Source of the DNA: Maridesulfovibrio zosterae DSM 11974 | Lineage (GTDB): Bacteria > Desulfobacterota > Desulfovibrionia > Desulfovibrionales > Desulfovibrionaceae | Assembly: GCF_000425265.1 (NCBI RefSeq) | Contig: NZ_AUDC01000001.1 | Location: 1-64,000 of the forward strand | DNA: 64,000 nt | Direction of reading: 5' to 3' | Shown here: in pieces, positions 36,760 through 45,847 of the stretch | How the letters are laid out: each line of letters begins with the position of its first letter | Numbering within the stretch: the stretch's first letter is position 1 | Notes under the pieces: model-generated | What the model was told of the DNA's origin: nothing | What the model saw: only the letters and a program-made list of their open reading frames with translations | Databases searched by the model: none | Program-made: the position numbers and the translations under genes

Positions 36760-38748
36760 ATGAGTATTAAAGGGAAACTCTTTTTAGTTTTAATTTTTGT
36801 ATTTTTAGGGTTGTCCAGTATTTTCGGAGTGAACTTTTACGGCGGGATACTTGTAGAGCAGACCAGACAAATTGAATTACTGGCTAATCAGGGCGAGTCT
36901 GATTTTCTGCAGGCCAGAAGGCATGAGAAAAATTTTCTTTTGCGCAAGGAAGAATCTTTTGCAAAGAAGACCCTGATATATGCAAAAAGAGCAGAGGAAG
37001 TTCTGCATAAAATACCGATGCTGCAACCTGAAATGAATAAACGTTGTAATGATGCCCTTAAGCTTTTAGATGATTATGAAGCTGCGATGTCTGTGGTTAT
37101 TGATTTGTCCAAGCGGATAGGTCTGACCATGAATGACGGACTTAGATGGCACTTTATTTTAAGCGCACGAAATATGGAAAAGGCTTTTGAAAAAAATGAA
37201 CAGAGTCTTGATTTTGAATTCCTTCTCCTGCAAATGCGCCGTCATGAAAAGAACTACATTATTCGTGGTGAGGACAAATATTTAAAATTAATTGATGAAA
37301 ATGCATCTAAGCTGCGCAGTTTTATTCATGATCATGACCAGACAGATAAAAGTGCTGAGCAGATTGACGCTCTTGATGAATATTTAAGTGCGTTTCATCA
37401 ATATGTGCAGTCAGAAAAAGAAGTAGCTAAACAGACAGATCATCTTATCAAAGTCGCACTGGCTCTTGAACCTGTGTATGGAGGAATCGCAAAGGAGAGC
37501 TCTGTAAAATCGCAGCATGATGCCAAGCTTACTGAAAACATTGTTATCGGAATTGAAATTTTTGTCGCTCTGGCAATTCTCGGACTGCTGTTATGGGTAA
37601 TGTTCTCTGTAACTGACCCGCTTAAGCGTTTGATTATTTTTGCCCACGGTGTTGCGGCAGGAAATCTTGATGAAGAGCCGCAGGGAGATTTTACAGCAGA
37701 GCTGGATGATTTGCGAAATGTAATGGTGGGGATGATTTCCAAACTGAAATCTCTTATCGATGAAGCGAAGGAGATGGAGAAGGGAGCTGTTATTCAGGCC
37801 GAGGCTGCCGAAGCCGCACGTGATGAAGCTGTGAAACAGCATGAGTATGTTCAAACGCTTCTTGGAAAGATGGGTGAAGCCGCAGTAAAAGCTGACGGCG
37901 TGGTCAGTGAATTGGTGAGCGCTTCACAGGAATTACAGTCCAGAACAGAAATTATTGCCAAAGGTGCTGTTGAGCAACAGGAACGAATGGCTGAATCAGC
38001 CACTGCCATGGAAGAAATGAACGCCACAGTTGTTGAGGTTGCAGGCAATGCCGGTGACTCATCAATTGCAGCCAGTGATGCCAGAGGTGAAGCTGTGGAC
38101 GGAATCGTTGTGGTACAGCGTGCTGAGAAATCGATATTAAATGTGGCAGAAAATGTCTCTGTTCTGGAGGCTGACATGGCTAAGCTGGGAACAGATACCG
38201 ACTCTATCGGTCACGTCATCGGTGTTATCAATGAAATTGCGGACCAGACAAATCTTCTGGCGCTTAACGCTGCAATTGAAGCTGCAAGGGCAGGTGAGGC
38301 CGGTAAAGGGTTTGCAGTTGTTGCTGATGAAGTAAGAAAGCTGGCGGAAAAAACAATGCTGGCGACCAAAGAGGTTGAGGACCGTGTGGTCACCATTCAG
38401 GAAGCTGCGCTTAGAAATGTCAGCAGTGTTAAGAAAACTTTGACTTTTGTGGATTCTGCTAATCAGGAAGTGGGAAATTCCGTAAAGGTTTTTCAAAAGA
38501 TTCAGGCTCATTCAGATAATGTTTCAGGACGTATTGATGGAATTGCTGCATCAACACAGCAGCAATCAATCGCATCAGAACAGATCAGCAGAGCTGTTCT
38601 TGAGGTTACTCAGCTTGCGTCCGATTCAGCTGATGCTGTAACTGAATCTACAAAGGCTATATCGGGACTGACTGTTCTGGCTGAGAAGTTGTCTGTAATT
38701 ATCGGTGATTTGCGTGGTGATGAAAAAGGTCTTGCATCACGGATGTAG
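36760..38748 (+). CDS. chemoreceptor with HBM sensor
   Basis: The protein has 662 residues. A first helix (7-28) is followed by a helical periplasmic sensor with RRHEKNF at 53-59 and RRHEKNY at 160-166, the paired motif of the HBM domain. A second helix (about 267-287), HAMP ([17 protein letters not shown]) and a signalling domain with [17 protein letters not shown] follow. Ligands of known HBM receptors are TCA-cycle acids, acetate and butyrate; here the ligand is unknown. GGAGG precedes the ATG. No CheR-binding pentapeptide is seen. Confidence 0.92.
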   Translation: MSIKGKLFLVLIFVFLGLSSIFGVNFYGGILVEQTRQIELLANQGESDFLQARRHEKNFLLRKEESFAKKTLIYAKRAEEVLHKIPMLQPEMNKRCNDALKLLDDYEAAMSVVIDLSKRIGLTMNDGLRWHFILSARNMEKAFEKNEQSLDFEFLLLQMRRHEKNYIIRGEDKYLKLIDENASKLRSFIHDHDQTDKSAEQIDALDEYLSAFHQYVQSEKEVAKQTDHLIKVALALEPVYGGIAKESSVKSQHDAKLTENIVIGIEIFVALAILGLLLWVMFSVTDPLKRLIIFAHGVAAGNLDEEPQGDFTAELDDLRNVMVGMISKLKSLIDEAKEMEKGAVIQAEAAEAARDEAVKQHEYVQTLLGKMGEAAVKADGVVSELVSASQELQSRTEIIAKGAVEQQERMAESATAMEEMNATVVEVAGNAGDSSIAASDARGEAVDGIVVVQRAEKSILNVAENVSVLEADMAKLGTDTDSIGHVIGVINEIADQTNLLALNAAIEAARAGEAGKGFAVVADEVRKLAEKTMLATKEVEDRVVTIQEAALRNVSSVKKTLTFVDSANQEVGNSVKVFQKIQAHSDNVSGRIDGIAASTQQQSIASEQISRAVLEVTQLASDSADAVTESTKAISGLTVLAEKLSVIIGDLRGDEKGLASRM

Positions 38749-38810
38749 ATAAGCTGTGCATTGGGTTTAAATTATAATTTTGAACCGCTGTAATTTTATT
38801 TCATTAAATA

Positions 38811-38844
38811 AAAATCCCGCACTGGAAGGTGCGGGATTTTTTGT
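38811..38844. terminator. bidirectional terminator
   Basis: AAAAATCCCGCAC and GTGCGGGATTTTT form a stem with a six-base loop, between the convergent chemoreceptor and AAA+ genes, with T runs on both strands. Confidence 0.9.
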
Positions 38845-38868
38845 TTGACAAGAGCTGCATATTTGAAT

Positions 38869-41421
38869 TTATAATAGCTGGTTATTTGAGACAACATACC
38901 TTGTAGAAGGTCCTTTCCCCTGTTTTGTGAGCATTGCCCGCCGTACAAAATCATGAAGATCATAAATGGCGGTTCGTGTCGGCAGATGGCCGCCGATAAT
39001 TTCCTGATATTCCTTACGGGTAACGGTCTTTCTGACCTTTATTTCAGGCCATGCCGTTTTTTGCCTATCGTTTAGAGGTGAGCTGTCTTCTGTCGTTCCA
39101 GCCTGCTCATTTGCGGCGCTGTTTTCAGGTTCAGAAATGTTTACTTCAGCCGAAGATGCTGCTTCCTCTTTTTTTGAAGGCGGGCTTGATGCAGAATCCT
39201 GCAATAGATTATCAGCCTCTACTTCGCTTTCAACCCTGATTTCTTCGGGTTGAATTATTTTACCCTCAGCCATAACGGCTGCTCTTGTTATGCAGTTGAC
39301 AAGTTCACGTACATTACCTGCCCATTTATAGGATAGCAGTTTGGCGAGAGCTCCTTTGCTTATGCCCATATCTGTACGGCCTGTTAACTGTTCAGCCTGT
39401 TTGAGATAATAAACACTTAACAGTGGAATACTTTCAGGGTGGCTGCGCAGTGCCGGAGTAGTTATTGAAACAACTTTCAGGCGGTAGTACAGGTCTTCTC
39501 TGAAAATTTTCTGCTCAATGAGCGAAGGTATATCTACATTGGTTGCGGCAATTATCCGTACATTGAAGTTGATTTCTTTATCACTTCCAAGAGGCTTTAT
39601 TTTTCGTGAAGCAATTGCTCTGAGCAATGACTGCTGTACTTTGGGTGAAGCTGACTGGATTTCATCCAGAAATAATGTTCCTTTATTTGCTTCATTAAAG
39701 GCTCCGCTGCGGTCTGTTTTTGCATCGGAAAATGCTCCTTTAACGTGTCCGAATAAAACATCCAGCAGTAGATTTTCATCAAGTGCGCCGCAGTTGATCG
39801 AGACAAAAGGCATTTCTTTGCGGTTACTTTGATTGTGAACAGCTTCTGCTACCAGTTGTTTACCGGTTCCTGTTTCTCCGGAAATGAGAACATCCACATC
39901 AACTTGAGCAGCTTTTAATATGTCTGATTTCAGATTCGATATGATCGGTCCGCGTCCTATAATTTCCGGTATGAGGCTTAATTCTACATCGGCCAGTGTT
40001 TCAAGTTCCTGCTTAATGTCAGCCGGTTCACGCTTGTTTACATTTAATATTGCCTCATCTTTGGCCTGTAATTCAGTCACCTGCTGCTTAACCCTTCTGA
40101 TTATATTATTTATGGAACGTTGAAGCATATCTACATCGAATCCACAGTACGGAAGATTAATTTCTTCCAGAGTGTCAAGTGAACTGAGTTTATCCATTCT
40201 TTTTGCCAGTTTCAGGATAGGAGTTGTCAGAAGTCTTCCGATTAAAAAGATTAGAAGTGATACTATGGCAATTGAAACAACTGTAACTATAAGCATCATG
40301 TCAAACTGCTTATAGCCTGCGATAATTGGCAGCTGGCTGCGGTCAATAAATACAACACCACCGTAAATCTTTGGCGGCAGCCCTTCAGCTGTTTTAAATA
40401 TGACCGGAGCATATGAGAAAAAGAAAGATTTAACGTTTGATCCTCTGGAGTCTTCTTCAGCGATTTTGATCAGGCCGTTTTTATTATTTTTAATTTTTTC
40501 TATGGCCTGCCAATATCTTTGGTGATTTTTATTGGGCCTGAATGCGGAGGCATGACCCTGCTTACCTAAAGTTCCTTCATATTTTTCTCTGGCAAGGAAG
40601 GTCCGTAGCTGCTTGCTTTTTTCCTGAAGTGAGTCGGACTGAAAAAGTATCCATCCGTCAGTATTTACAAGGTAGCTGAAGCGCAGCTCCTCACTGCGTG
40701 GGAAGGCCCATAGCGGAGATTCTTCCGAGTTATACAGGGAGAGAATATTGCGTATATGTGATGCTTCGACCGAAAGATAGACTATTCCCGGAGGATTGCT
40801 TCTATCACCTGGATAATATGTATAAAAACGAATGACATGGGTGCGGACATGCAGGTTTGAAGCATTGGGTTGCGGTAGAGGGTAGACCACCTCCATAACT
40901 TGCGACGGCAACACTTCTCCTGTTTTTATGGAATTTATTTTATTCAGTTCCAGCAGTGGATTAGGGGATACTGACGCAGATTCCATAATGTTTATTTCGT
41001 AAATTTTGTTATCACGCTGAACGAGTACGACCGGTTTTCCTCCCGATGCTGGAAGATACGCAAGTTCAAAATACCTGTTACCACCTGACCGTAAGCGTCT
41101 TTTCATCATATCTTTCAGAGCGTTGCTGTGCATGTCACCCTGAGCAAAGAAAAGCAGATCAGACCGGCAGGAATCCATATACTGTTCTATCTCATGTACA
41201 ATGGCTAAAGTGTGAACCTTAACGCCTCTGGTCAGCGCAATATCCACATACTCATCAGCTATCCTGCAGGATGTATATCCTGTAAATAAAAGGATTGTTA
41301 AGACAGAAGGCAGTAAGGTGAGCAGCAGTTTGCCTCTGAGTCCCAGGCTTCCATAAATCCTGCTTACGAAGCTTCGCAGATTTTTATTCTTATATTTTTT
41401 ATCAGAGAATGGTTCAGGCAT
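38869..41421 (-). CDS. membrane-anchored AAA+ regulator with periplasmic sensor and winged-helix tail
   Basis: ATG 41421 is favoured over 41433 because GGAG lies six bases before it, giving 850 residues. A membrane helix (about 30-48), a large periplasmic Cache-like sensor (about 50-360), a second helix (about 370-395) and a HAMP-like region are followed by an AAA+ domain of bacterial enhancer-binding type (about 480-720): Walker A SGETGTGKQ, Walker B GTLFLDEIQ and arginine-finger region REDLYYRLKV. The sigma-54-contacting loop GAFTGA is changed to GAFSDA (562-567). Instead of a Fis-type helix-turn-helix, a low-complexity linker leads to a winged-helix-like tail (about 783-850, VTRKEYQEIIGGHLPTRTAI, then GPSTRYVV) like those at the C-terminus of Fic proteins. 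It probably senses a periplasmic ligand and controls DNA binding; whether it acts with sigma-54 is doubtful. Confidence 0.85.
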   Translation of the reverse strand: MPEPFSDKKYKNKNLRSFVSRIYGSLGLRGKLLLTLLPSVLTILLFTGYTSCRIADEYVDIALTRGVKVHTLAIVHEIEQYMDSCRSDLLFFAQGDMHSNALKDMMKRRLRSGGNRYFELAYLPASGGKPVVLVQRDNKIYEINIMESASVSPNPLLELNKINSIKTGEVLPSQVMEVVYPLPQPNASNLHVRTHVIRFYTYYPGDRSNPPGIVYLSVEASHIRNILSLYNSEESPLWAFPRSEELRFSYLVNTDGWILFQSDSLQEKSKQLRTFLAREKYEGTLGKQGHASAFRPNKNHQRYWQAIEKIKNNKNGLIKIAEEDSRGSNVKSFFFSYAPVIFKTAEGLPPKIYGGVVFIDRSQLPIIAGYKQFDMMLIVTVVSIAIVSLLIFLIGRLLTTPILKLAKRMDKLSSLDTLEEINLPYCGFDVDMLQRSINNIIRRVKQQVTELQAKDEAILNVNKREPADIKQELETLADVELSLIPEIIGRGPIISNLKSDILKAAQVDVDVLISGETGTGKQLVAEAVHNQSNRKEMPFVSINCGALDENLLLDVLFGHVKGAFSDAKTDRSGAFNEANKGTLFLDEIQSASPKVQQSLLRAIASRKIKPLGSDKEINFNVRIIAATNVDIPSLIEQKIFREDLYYRLKVVSITTPALRSHPESIPLLSVYYLKQAEQLTGRTDMGISKGALAKLLSYKWAGNVRELVNCITRAAVMAEGKIIQPEEIRVESEVEADNLLQDSASSPPSKKEEAASSAEVNISEPENSAANEQAGTTEDSSPLNDRQKTAWPEIKVRKTVTRKEYQEIIGGHLPTRTAIYDLHDFVRRAMLTKQGKGPSTRYVVSNNQLL

Positions 41422-41640
41422 GCCTTGCTCCATGAATACAGGTCGTTTTGTTATAGATAGTTCAAAAATTCACTAACTTTTCCGGTATGTCTCTTCGCGT
41501 TGTAATGTCAATAACTTTATATTTTATGTTTGCCATATTTTGCTGAAACACATGAATTTTGAATTTTATTTTTGCTCGATATTTTGATTGCGCAAAGTTG
41601 ATTTTGCGTAATTTAATTCTTTTATTTTAGCATATTATCC
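41422..41640. promoter_or_regulatory. divergent regulatory region with TTGCG repeats
   Basis: Upstream of the -24/-12 promoter at 41641, TTGCGCAA (41588-41595) and TTGCGTAA (41604-41611) form a direct repeat 16 bases apart. Their spacing and distance fit binding sites for an enhancer-binding protein. The same region must also hold the promoter of the leftward AAA+ gene. Confidence 0.35.
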
Positions 41641-41657
41641 TTGGCACATTGGTTGCA
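41641..41657 (+). promoter_or_regulatory. sigma-54 promoter (-24/-12)
   Basis: TTGGCACATTGGTTGCA matches the TGGCAC-N5-TTGC consensus completely, with GG and GC ten bases apart. The receiver gene starts 116 bases downstream. Confidence 0.85.
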
Positions 41658-41772
41658 AATATCGTGTTGTTAATGCGTATAAAAATAGGAAAATTCACAG
41701 TCAGGTCATGAACAGACAGTTTACTGCGTATGGATTTCTTATGAAAATAAAAGAGTAAAATGTGGGACAGCT

Positions 41773-42198
41773 ATGGAACAGATGAAAATCATGCTTGTAG
41801 ATGATGAAGAAAGTCTACTCAGTACAACGAAAGAACTTTTCGAGAAAATGGGTTTTTACGTCTTTACATCAACTTCAGGAAAAAATGCGCTCGAACAGCT
41901 CCGCACTGAGAAAATAGATGTCATAATTCTAGATATTAAGATGCCGGGAACAGACGGGATGGATATCCTGCAGCGTATTAAAAAAGATTACCCGCTTACC
42001 GAAGTGATCATTCTGACCGGTCACGGGACCATGAAGTCCGCAATTGAAGGTTTGAAGCGTGGGGCTATGGATTTTTTGGTAAAGCCTGCTAGTATGAAAG
42101 ATATCCTTAGTAAAGTTGAGGAGGCTATTGAGAAGATTAAACGCCATAAGCAGAAAATAATTTCAGCCCGAATGGCTGATTCAAAGGACGCTGTTTGA
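41773..42198 (+). CDS. single-domain response regulator
   Basis: The protein has 141 residues: one receiver domain with acidic pocket VDDEES, phospho-acceptor D54 (ILDIKMPGTDG), ILTGHG threonine and the LVKPAS lysine, then a basic helical tail. No output domain is present, so it probably passes phosphate on or acts by protein contact. It is the first gene after the sigma-54 promoter at 41641 and precedes a kinase and an NtrC-type regulator. Confidence 0.9.
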   Translation: MEQMKIMLVDDEESLLSTTKELFEKMGFYVFTSTSGKNALEQLRTEKIDVIILDIKMPGTDGMDILQRIKKDYPLTEVIILTGHGTMKSAIEGLKRGAMDFLVKPASMKDILSKVEEAIEKIKRHKQKIISARMADSKDAV

Positions 42199-42295
42199 TG
42201 CAGTTCTTTAATAGTAATTATTTTAGTATCTTATAGTTGTGATTCTGTCTCAATCGTGATCGTTAAAACTCCTTTAACCGGTGAAATTTATATTT

Positions 42296-43798
42296 ATGCC
42301 TGAAACTGTACGTTATAGACCGCAACGTTTTTCATTGCGCACAAAATTATTTTCTTTGTTGATAGGTCTTGTTGTGGCTAATCTGGCCGTAGCAGGAATG
42401 ACGTTGTGGTATGTATCTGCAACTCAGAAGATATTTGAGCATATGGAAAAATCGGATATCAGCGCATTGCTTTCAGCACAGGGTCTTGAGAAGGAACTGA
42501 TGGCGCAGCAGGGGCTTACAACGTATTATTCACTCGACCATAATGAACAGTGGCTTACACGTCTTGAGATGCATAATAAGCAATTTGAAGCTTTGCTGAA
42601 TAAAGCCAGAGAAACAAATTATCTGACTCAGGGAAGGACTATTTTAAACAGCATTGAATCAGACTACCTGCGCTATATCCATTCCAGAAGTGAAGTTATA
42701 GATTTATACAATAAAAATCTGAATAAAGAAGGGGTTGAGCTGCATCGAAAAATTCGTACCAGATTTCAGTCCATCTATGATCTGTGCGAACAATATAAGC
42801 AACTTCATCAGGAACGTATCAGTCTTGCTGCTTTTAATTATAATAATCAGGCAAGAGTTCTTACTGTTCTGTCTCTTGTTGCAGTTCCTTTGTCAGCTGT
42901 ATTGGCAGTCTGGATCGGTTTTATTCTGATTAAACGTATTCTTGATCCTATCCGACGTTTATCCAGACTGGAAGAAAAAGGTATGCCGGATTTTCTTTCC
43001 GGCGAAATGGGGGCTCTGTCCGAGCGTATGCAGAATCTTCTTGATGATGTTGAAAATGCTTATGACATGCTTCAGCACAGTCGTGATCAGGTTGCCCAGT
43101 CTGAAAAAATGGCCACAGTCGGCAAGCTGGCCGCAGGCATGGCGCATTCTATCCGCAACCCTCTGACATCGGTTAAAATGCGTTTGTTTTCGCTGGAACG
43201 GAGTCTTGATCTGGACACCGTTCAAAAAGAGGATTTCGAAGTTATTTCCGAGGAAATCAGGCATCTGGATACCATTATAAGAAATTTTCTCGAATTTTCA
43301 CGGCCGCCGAAACTCCGGCCTCAGGAGATATCTCTGTCTGAGCTGGTTGACAGTACTTTAAATTTACTCAGTCACCGTCTCGAATCCTGCGGAGTCGTGG
43401 TAACTGTCTGCCGTAAAGAAAAACTTCCCATTGTTAATGCCGACCCTGAACAGTTTAAAGAATCGCTGATGAATTTGATTCTTAACTCTTGTGAGTCTAT
43501 GGTTGATGGTGGAAAAATAACCATTATCGAGGATTCAATGATAATTGCTCCTTACGGTAAAATGGCAACTTTAACCGTAACTGATAACGGTCCGGGTATT
43601 CCGGCTACATTCAGAGATGATATTTTTAAGCCGTTTTATTCTACCAAGGAAGAAGGGACAGGTTTGGGATTATCGATTTCCAACCGCATTATGATTGAGC
43701 ATGGAGGGTGGCTGCACCTTAAAGATTCGGGGCCGCAGGGAACCTCGTTTGTAATGGCTCTACCCCTGAAGGAAGCAAGCACATGGCTGAGATCCTGA
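42296..43798 (+). CDS. membrane sensor histidine kinase
   Basis: ATG 42296 is the likely start (a GTG at 42281 is possible), giving 500 residues. Two membrane helices (about 16-40 and 188-210) flank a helical periplasmic sensor. HisKA has GMAHSIRNPLTSVKM with H284, and the ATPase domain has NLILNSCES, DNGPGIP and GTGLGLSISN. The HSIRNPL variant resembles NtrB-type kinases that pair with sigma-54 activators. The gene overlaps the next one, an NtrC-type regulator, by 16 bases, so the two form a coupled two-component pair. Confidence 0.92.
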   Translation: MPETVRYRPQRFSLRTKLFSLLIGLVVANLAVAGMTLWYVSATQKIFEHMEKSDISALLSAQGLEKELMAQQGLTTYYSLDHNEQWLTRLEMHNKQFEALLNKARETNYLTQGRTILNSIESDYLRYIHSRSEVIDLYNKNLNKEGVELHRKIRTRFQSIYDLCEQYKQLHQERISLAAFNYNNQARVLTVLSLVAVPLSAVLAVWIGFILIKRILDPIRRLSRLEEKGMPDFLSGEMGALSERMQNLLDDVENAYDMLQHSRDQVAQSEKMATVGKLAAGMAHSIRNPLTSVKMRLFSLERSLDLDTVQKEDFEVISEEIRHLDTIIRNFLEFSRPPKLRPQEISLSELVDSTLNLLSHRLESCGVVVTVCRKEKLPIVNADPEQFKESLMNLILNSCESMVDGGKITIIEDSMIIAPYGKMATLTVTDNGPGIPATFRDDIFKPFYSTKEEGTGLGLSISNRIMIEHGGWLHLKDSGPQGTSFVMALPLKEASTWLRS

Positions 43799-45201
43799 TT
43801 GTAGATGACGATTCGCAATTGCGGCAGAGTTTTGAAAAACTTCTGAAGCAGGAAGGGCATCTGGTGCGTATTGCCTCCTCCGGTGAAGCCGGAGTGGCGG
43901 CGGTGAATGAATCCGTGCCTGATCTGGTTATTATGGATATGCGTATGTCCGGTATTACCGGATTGGAAGCTTTCCGTCTGATGCGTGAAACGGCCCCCCG
44001 TATGTCCGTGATAATCATGACCGCCTACGGTACAACCGAGACAGCTATCGAAGCCACTAAAATGGGAGCTTACGATTATATTTTAAAACCCTTTGATATT
44101 CCTGAAATGCTGACCTTGATTCATCAGGCTCTGGAAACATCCAGAAAATGCAGAGAGTATACTGCAAAACGGGAACAGGTTTCACCTGCAGGCAATCAAA
44201 TGCTGGGCAGCAGCCGGGTTATGCAGAAGGTTTATAAATCCATAGGACGTGTTGCAGCAACAGATGCGCTGGTACTTATCCGCGGAGAGTCCGGTACGGG
44301 GAAAGAGCTGGTGGCTCAGGCTGTTTATAAACACAGTATGCGGAAAGAAAAACCGTTGCTGGTGATCAACTGCGTAGCTATTCCTGATACTCTGCTTGAA
44401 TCGGAGCTGTTCGGCTATGAAAAGGGTGCATTTACCGGTGCTGACCGGAGCCGGGCCGGACGCATTGAACAGGCTGCCGGAGGAACTGTTTTTCTTGATG
44501 AAATAGGAGATATGCCGCTAAATATTCAGGCAAAAATACTCCGGCTGTTACAGGAGAAACAGCTTGAACGGCTGGGTGGTGGTAATTCCATTCCGATTGA
44601 TGTGCGTATTCTGGCAGCGACTAACCGTGATCTGGAAAAAGCTGTGGCTGACGGAGAATTCAGGGAAGATTTATATTACAGACTTAATGTCGTGACCATC
44701 AACCTGCCAAGGCTGAGCGAACGTGAGGATGATGTATTTGAACTGGCAGATCATTTTCTGGATTGCCGAAGTGCCGAAATGGAAATGCATAATCCCGGAA
44801 TTTCTGAAGACGGCAAAGAGTTTCTGGCAACTCATGACTGGCCCGGTAATGTGCGTGAACTTTCAAATGCCATACAGAAAGCACTGATTTTCAACCGTGG
44901 TGCTCCGATTACAAGGAATGAACTTACGCAGGTCATCGGACTCAGTTCTGATCGTCATGCTCCTTCTGATGTCTCAGAGGATGCTTTCAAGGCTGAGATC
45001 AGGCAGGTGCTTACAAAGCATGCCGGAGAAAACGGTTTTGAAATGCTCATGGATTATGCCGGCCGCCTTGTTGTGAGCGAAGCTCTGGAGATTACCGGAG
45101 GCAACCGGACCCGCGCAGCAAAACTGCTCGGCATGACAAGGCCGACCCTCAATGCCCGCATCGATAAATACGGCCTCAGGACTGAGGTAAAAGTTAACTG
45201 A
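43783..45201 (+). CDS. NtrC-family sigma-54 response regulator
   Basis: The protein has 472 residues. An N-terminal receiver (D52 in VIMDMRMSG, KPFDIPE) is followed by the AAA+ core (about 145-380) with Walker A RGESGTGKE, intact GAFTGA at 215-220, Walker B GTVFLDEIG and REDLYYRLNV, and a Fis-type helix-turn-helix at the end (ITGGNRTRAAKLLGMTRPTL). It should activate sigma-54 promoters when phosphorylated by the kinase encoded just upstream. The promoters at 41641 and 45381, which flank this operon, are natural targets. The ATG lies within the kinase gene. Confidence 0.95.
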   Translation: MAEILIVDDDSQLRQSFEKLLKQEGHLVRIASSGEAGVAAVNESVPDLVIMDMRMSGITGLEAFRLMRETAPRMSVIIMTAYGTTETAIEATKMGAYDYILKPFDIPEMLTLIHQALETSRKCREYTAKREQVSPAGNQMLGSSRVMQKVYKSIGRVAATDALVLIRGESGTGKELVAQAVYKHSMRKEKPLLVINCVAIPDTLLESELFGYEKGAFTGADRSRAGRIEQAAGGTVFLDEIGDMPLNIQAKILRLLQEKQLERLGGGNSIPIDVRILAATNRDLEKAVADGEFREDLYYRLNVVTINLPRLSEREDDVFELADHFLDCRSAEMEMHNPGISEDGKEFLATHDWPGNVRELSNAIQKALIFNRGAPITRNELTQVIGLSSDRHAPSDVSEDAFKAEIRQVLTKHAGENGFEMLMDYAGRLVVSEALEITGGNRTRAAKLLGMTRPTLNARIDKYGLRTEVKVN

Positions 45202-45225
45202 AAATTTCCGCTCTATCCCCTGCTC

Positions 45226-45264
45226 AAACCGTCGTCCACATCTGTGGGCGGCGGTTTCTTTTTC
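45226..45264 (+). terminator. rho-independent terminator after the NtrC-type gene
   Basis: AAACCGTCGTCCACA and TGTGGGCGGCGGTTT pair with two G-T pairs, followed by CTTTTTC. It ends the first operon before the next sigma-54 promoter. Confidence 0.85.
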
Positions 45265-45380
45265 ATGTTGTAAAAAATACGGACAGCATTCTTTTATCTC
45301 TACAGCTTCTCTTATTTTGTCTGATAGATAAATATTAAATTAATTAAGTTGTTTATGCGTTTAAATATACGTGTGAATTC

Positions 45381-45397
45381 TTGGCACAACTATTGCC
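45381..45397 (+). promoter_or_regulatory. sigma-54 promoter (-24/-12)
   Basis: TTGGCACAACTATTGCC has TGGCAC and TTGC with GG and GC ten bases apart. The pseudo-receiver gene begins 37 bases downstream, the usual distance. Confidence 0.85.
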
Positions 45398-45433
45398 ATT
45401 ATCATTCTAGAAGTAAACCTGCTGGAGGAATGG

Positions 45434-45847
45434 ATGCATAGCACTGAAGTCAGAATTCTCATCGTGGAGCGCAACCCTCGTATGCGTGATTTTTTGCGGC
45501 GTGAATTTTCAAGGCGCAATTTCATCTTAGAGGATGCCGGTAATGTGGGGGAGCTGTTTTCGAAACTGGACTCAGATATTCCAGTTCATCTTGTTGTTCT
45601 GTCTGTGAATGCTCCTGAAGGGCTGGATGGAGAGTTGCTGCAGCAGCTTGTTACAAATTATCCGCATATTCCGGTTATCCTGCACAGCTATCTTGAGGAG
45701 CTGTCTGATGAGCCGTTTCTCCGCAAAGTTGCCGCAATGGTCGAGAAAAGCGGTAATCCGGAAAATCTCACCCGTATGGTCTCGGTTGTACTGAGCCGCT
45801 ATTATCCTGATTTAATTTCAGACGAGCCGGAGAAAGATGATGTCTAA
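45434..45847 (+). CDS. degenerate receiver (pseudo-receiver) protein
   Basis: The protein has 137 residues with the receiver fold pattern, but the key residues are changed: the acidic pair is E12/R13 (ILIVERNP) and the phospho-acceptor position is Ser57 (LVVLSVNAP). Ser85 and Lys105 at the switch positions remain. It therefore probably cannot be phosphorylated in the usual way and may signal by protein contact. GGAGG stands six bases before the ATG. It is the first gene after the sigma-54 promoter and overlaps the next kinase gene by eight bases, suggesting a partner role for that kinase. Confidence 0.8.
   Translation: MHSTEVRILIVERNPRMRDFLRREFSRRNFILEDAGNVGELFSKLDSDIPVHLVVLSVNAPEGLDGELLQQLVTNYPHIPVILHSYLEELSDEPFLRKVAAMVEKSGNPENLTRMVSVVLSRYYPDLISDEPEKDDV

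Noticed and set aside
38869-41421. Assigning the AAA+ protein as a standard sigma-54 activator
   Set aside because: The GAFTGA loop is changed and the Fis-type DNA-binding domain is absent.
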